The translations under genes and the position numbers were made by a program. Positions 59,984 to 64,000 of a stretch of 64,000 nucleotides of DNA are shown here, piece by piece. The stretch lies in contig JAYKXP010000048.1 in NCBI GenBank assembly GCA_037176845.1, positions 310,001 through 374,000 on the forward strand, read 5' to 3'. The first letter of the stretch is position 1, and each line of letters starts with the position of its first letter. The notes under the pieces were generated by a model. That model had not been told where the DNA came from, made no database searches, and worked only from the letters and a program-made list of their open reading frames with translations. This stretch comes from Paramarasmius palmivorus (taxonomy: Eukaryota; Basidiomycota; Agaricomycetes; Agaricales; Marasmiaceae).

Positions 59984-62900
59984 CTACAACTTCACCTTCC
60001 CGAGTACAATCGCAAACAAAGCATTGAAATGTACAGTATGGCAAGACGCGTTGCCAATCCTGAATGCTGCTAATGTAAACACCACTGTCACCAGCGACTG
60101 ATCCTCTACCTCCGCTTGAGGATACACGGGCAAGCTTGTATAAGACTCCCAGTCATCGGGTCCAAACCGAAAACCCTTTACGCCAGGCCTAGTACGACCG
60201 TCGTAAAGCGGGACTGCATAAAACAGGATAAGCATTGAAAGCATCACAAAAACGAAATGTTACGTACTTCCTTCGTCAAAGGTTCTATAAGGAGGTGCAC
60301 CCTTATCCAATACATTGACAGCAACGACATCCGCATCGTCACCCTCAAGACGTTCCATATCGACATCCTGAGCCTTAGAGGAACCGGGCTTAGCAGGCGA
60401 TGCGTAAGGGGTCGAGCCAAGAGGGTCCTGACCACGGTCCGTAGCTGTAAAGTACAATAAGCTACTGAAACACAATACAAAGTAGCCACTTCACATCTAG
60501 GAACCCAGCCTTGACGCTTCGTCTGGAACACCAGAGCGTTATTCCTTCCAGGTGCATGCATTTCAGTGTCGTTAAGGAACGTGCCAATGTTGCATTGCAG
60601 AACGAGCCAATCATTCTCCAAGGGGCGAACATGAAGTTGCTTGACATACGACTGTCCGACTTCCCGCCCAGCAGCGACGTAGCTAGCCGTAGATACCCCG
60701 GTGAGAACAAAAGCGGCACTCCTCGTTCCTTCTTTACGAGGTACCCGAACACATTCCCAGTTACGAGTAAAGCCTGCGAGAGGCACACGAACTGGGCTCT
60801 TGAAGTCCTTGTATTGAACAAAACCGATCGACCGGGTAAGCTTGCTACACCACTCAAAAGATAAGCGTCAACGACCAGTAGAAACTCCGACTCACCTCAT
60901 AACCCGAGGTTCCACTGCATCCAGGAGACGCGCGTAGGAGACGGGGGTGAAATCGTCGAAAATGCCCTCAGTGTTAGAATAACCGATGAACTTTGCTCTC
61001 TTCAATCTACAGCCGAAGCATGTAAAAAAAAAAAAAAGGAAACCTCGACTGAACGACGACATACCCATCTATCCAAGGAAGACTGCCATATAGACGTAAC
61101 AAGTTGGGATGAATACGCTCTGGATCAAGCAAAGGCTCGCGGGCCGGCTCAACTTCCGCTTCAAAGTCGCTGTCATCGTCATCTTCAGGGAGCGAAATGG
61201 CAGTCGAAAAGACTTCGGGTGCACTTCAAAAACATATCAGAGCACAACCGGACCGACCGATTGATTCACTCACGATACTTGAGCGATAGCTCGACTGAAA
61301 CTCTGGTCAGAATCAATGTAAAGAATCACTACAAAAACAAACGCACCTTTCCGTTGCAGCTCGAACTTCTCCACGCTCGGCAGAACCCTTATGACTGCTC
61401 GTAAATATTAGACCCTCATGCCCAGAGACCCTTCCAGAAGAACACAACAACCCACCCTTTACGAGATCCGATGCGAGGATGGCTCTGTGTAGCGCCCTTT
61501 TCTTCGTGAACAGAGCCGATGACATCTTGATTATCGTCGACATCCATATCTTCTCTATAACCAATATATCATTAAACAACAAAGGCGGAAACATAGAAAA
61601 GAGCACCCACATATCCCACTTTGGCGACCCGGGGGGGACGACCTCTTTACGCTTGGCAGGACCCTTCTTGTGGCCGCTTGAAACACCACCGAGATATGCT
61701 TGATTAGCCTCTTGTACTAAACTCAAACGGAAAAAGAACATACACTGTATGCACGGTGAGCATCAACAAAATCAAGCAGAACGATAATCAGAACAAGGAG
61801 CATCATAACCGCAGCACAACAAGCAAAAGGGAGGCTCCTTCCAACAGAACGCAGCAAACGAGCGCGAGAGGGAAATAAAAGATACACTGAAAGCGCACCT
61901 GACTTCGGCGCTGCGGCTGGGGCCTTCGTTTTCGACGCAAGAACAGAAGCCGGCGATGGCAAACTGTCGTCACTGTCACTAGCAGGCGTTAATTAAACAA
62001 AGTCAGAATAAGCATAGAATATAGAACAGGAAACAAACTCCGCTTCAGGGAGCTCAACAGCCCGGCGCTTTCCACGGGATTTAGGCGACCTAAAGAGAAA
62101 AAGGAATCAGAAGATCGTATCAGCCAATAAATACCAAAAACAAAGCCAGACATACGGTGTCGGTACTCGAGAAACAGTTGGTGACACCATGGAGGAATCA
62201 CTATCAGGAACCTCCTCGTCAGGCACAGCCTTATTACTTCTACCAGACACCAGCTTCGCTTGATTATCCCGTCCACGACGTGCACGAGCCATAGGTCGAC
62301 GAGTCGTCCGCGAGCCACTACAAAATACGGTGAGAATAACGACAAAGACAATGAAACTGAAACTGACTCTTCACCAGCAGGTTCGCCGTTCAATTTATCG
62401 GACAAGGCATCTAACCTGCACAAACAAGAAAACCCCCATGTAAGAATCACCCTTATTCAAGCTGCAACAAACCTCTACGGCAAGACAAGGCAGGCAGGGA
62501 AACCGAAACTAAGACGAAGGATCTACTGACCTGGCCAGCAAAACAGACGATTTCCCGTCACCGTCCCCGCATTCTTCCTTAGCTGCAGCTGCGCTTCTAA
62601 AGAACAGTCTTCAACACAACAAGCCTACGCAAAAGAAACCCTTCGAACACACCTCCTAGTACCAGCGCGCAGATCAACAACGCCACCGGAGACAGCCCTA
62701 CAATCGCCAAAATCAGTCGAATACCGACGACGAACGTCACCACCAACTTTGCAGCCTTTTGAGGAGACAAAGTCAAATCTTTGACCCTGACTTTAGACGG
62801 AGAGAGGCTCCTGCGGCCAACGGAATAAGTGGGAATACGCCCAGAACCGAAAATGCCGCACCCATCATCGCCTGCAGCCCGTCGACGTTTCTCGGCGGTC

Positions 62901-63980
62901 GACGAAATCCTAAAATAAACCCAACGGACCGGACAGGTAAGCCACGCAAGCCACAAACGACCAACGATCCACCCACACAACTGAAGGAACCAACACGGTA
63001 TCTGGCACTTGGGCTGAAGCAGCACGAGCTTCAGACGTAGGGCCAACAGAAGGTACACTGTGACAACAACACCGAGTAAGAGAAATCGTCGATTCAAAAG
63101 GCACACAAAGAACACTTACCCAGTAACGCCTTCGTCCTCGCTCCCAGCAGAAGAGAGGGACGAGAGTGAAGATGACCTATTACTAAGGACGCCTCAAGAC
63201 GCTATACCAAATATGAGGGAAAGAACGCACCTCGGACGCGACTTGCGAGCAACCAAATGCACTTCACTGCAAAACTAAGTCAAAAGCAACAACATACGAC
63301 GCCAACACCAACTCATCCGAATCAACGCTCCCGAATTGCTTTACTTTGCCAACTTCCGGAACGCCTTTCAAAGCACGACGACTGGATACAAACAAAACAA
63401 ACGTCAATTCAAACAGTATTCCAAAAGAGTGTAAAGAGCACATACGACACCGAGACTGAGAACCCATCGGACTCCTCATCGTCATCCAACACTATCACTT
63501 TGGCAACTCCACTGGCAAGAGATCATAACATTCCAAGTAAGAACATGACTCTAAAAGATCAAACCACGAACCTCGATTTTCCATTCTTCGTTTGAGAACT
63601 ACGTGCACCCCGAACCGGAGCCTGTTCAACATTGCTGCCACTAAACATCAACTTCTTCAGCATGACAATACATCAACGAATAACCCAGCAACGCCGAACC
63701 TAGTTTTCCCGGACCGAACACGAGGAACTGGCGCTCTATACACCGAAGTACAGTGAGAAACACAAAAGACGAGACAAGCAACGATGAAACAAGAAACTCA
63801 CGAAGACTCAGGGAGACCCTGATCTACAACAGCCCCATCACCCGCATTGTTGTTCGGAGCCTCATCTCGCGAAGGCTTAGCACTTCCTTTGACAGTCGAC
63901 CTACTGGAGACCAAAATCATCAACACATCAAGCGACAAGCAAGAAAGACAACCATACGTAGCTTTCTTTGCAGGAGCCAT
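59984..63980 (-). CDS. Uncharacterised Agaricomycete protein with an N-terminal mini-exon array
   Basis: Resolved 5' exons on the minus strand are 63958..63980, 63802..63903, 63700..63735, 63572..63640, 63446..63511, 63298..63381, 63231..63266, 63120..63182 and 62995..63057. All join in phase 2 and give a Ser/Arg/acidic chain (MAPAKKATRSTVKGSAKPSR, VIVLDDDEESD, SSSLSSLSSAGSEDEGV). Later exons include basic EKRRRAAGDD and, from about 60860 down, GFTRNWECVRVPRKEGTRSA and NDWLVLQCNIGTFLN. The end is VPLYDGRTRPGVKGFRFGPD and SLVTVVFTLAAFRI. That C-terminal pattern recurs in a multicopy Agaricomycete family of unknown function. Exons between about 60.9 and 62.9 kb were not all resolved, so total length is unknown. 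Confidence 0.62.
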
Positions 63981-64000
63981 GACAAGTAAAACACAGTCAA

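Overview
This window is nuclear DNA from a filamentous basidiomycete, most likely an Agaricomycete. The genes carry many short GT-AG introns of about 45-75 bp with CTRAY-type branch points. The content includes a class II (lignin-modifying superfamily) heme peroxidase, an HNH-like nuclease family, a DUF6699-like protein, F-box-like proteins and a large Helitron. There is no operon structure, no CRISPR array and no recognisable tRNA or rRNA. Exon models were built by hand; each junction stated as resolved keeps the reading frame across all listed exons.

Layout. 0.25-4.5 kb: one five-exon minus-strand gene for a 1082-residue Ser/Arg-rich disordered protein of unknown role. 4.5-8.5 kb: non-coding DNA with a diverged 1.5-kb tandem duplication and a 170-bp duplicated module next to the peroxidase promoter. 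8.6-10.6 kb: a 16-exon secreted generic class II peroxidase. 11.1-22.8 kb: a tandem segmental duplication of a cassette made of a short acidic protein (A), a 343-residue protein (B) and a divergently transcribed HNH-like protein (C). It is followed by an Smr-domain gene that is complete only after the second copy. Cassette 1 is intact; all three genes of cassette 2 carry single-base frameshifts.

23.2-29.7 kb: a short-chain dehydrogenase, a 19-exon GH127-type glycosidase with its zinc-cysteine motif, and a membrane-anchored DUF6699-like protein. 30.4-35.8 kb: two paralogues with a helical-bundle domain resembling the MLKL/HeLo-type adaptor domain of fungal NLR proteins; the first has an internal nonsense codon. 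36.4-39.2 kb: a small protein with an RNase H1 N-terminal-like domain and an F-box-like protein. 43.0-51.4 kb: a Helitron with an intact 2649-codon Rep/helicase ORF ending in a ubiquitin-protease-like domain. 51.4-57.2 kb: a large minus-strand gene with a JmjC-like C-terminal domain. 57.3-59.2 kb: a second F-box-like gene, divergent from it by only 34 bp. 60.0-64.0 kb: a gene whose N-terminal half is built of short exons that all have the same splice phase.

How the genes may work together. The peroxidase and the GH127 enzyme are plausible secreted plant-litter-degrading functions. The A-B-C cassette is inherited as a unit and its B and C genes share a 270-bp divergent promoter with motifs conserved between copies. 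It is the best candidate here for an undescribed linked system, but no function can be assigned to A or B from sequence alone.
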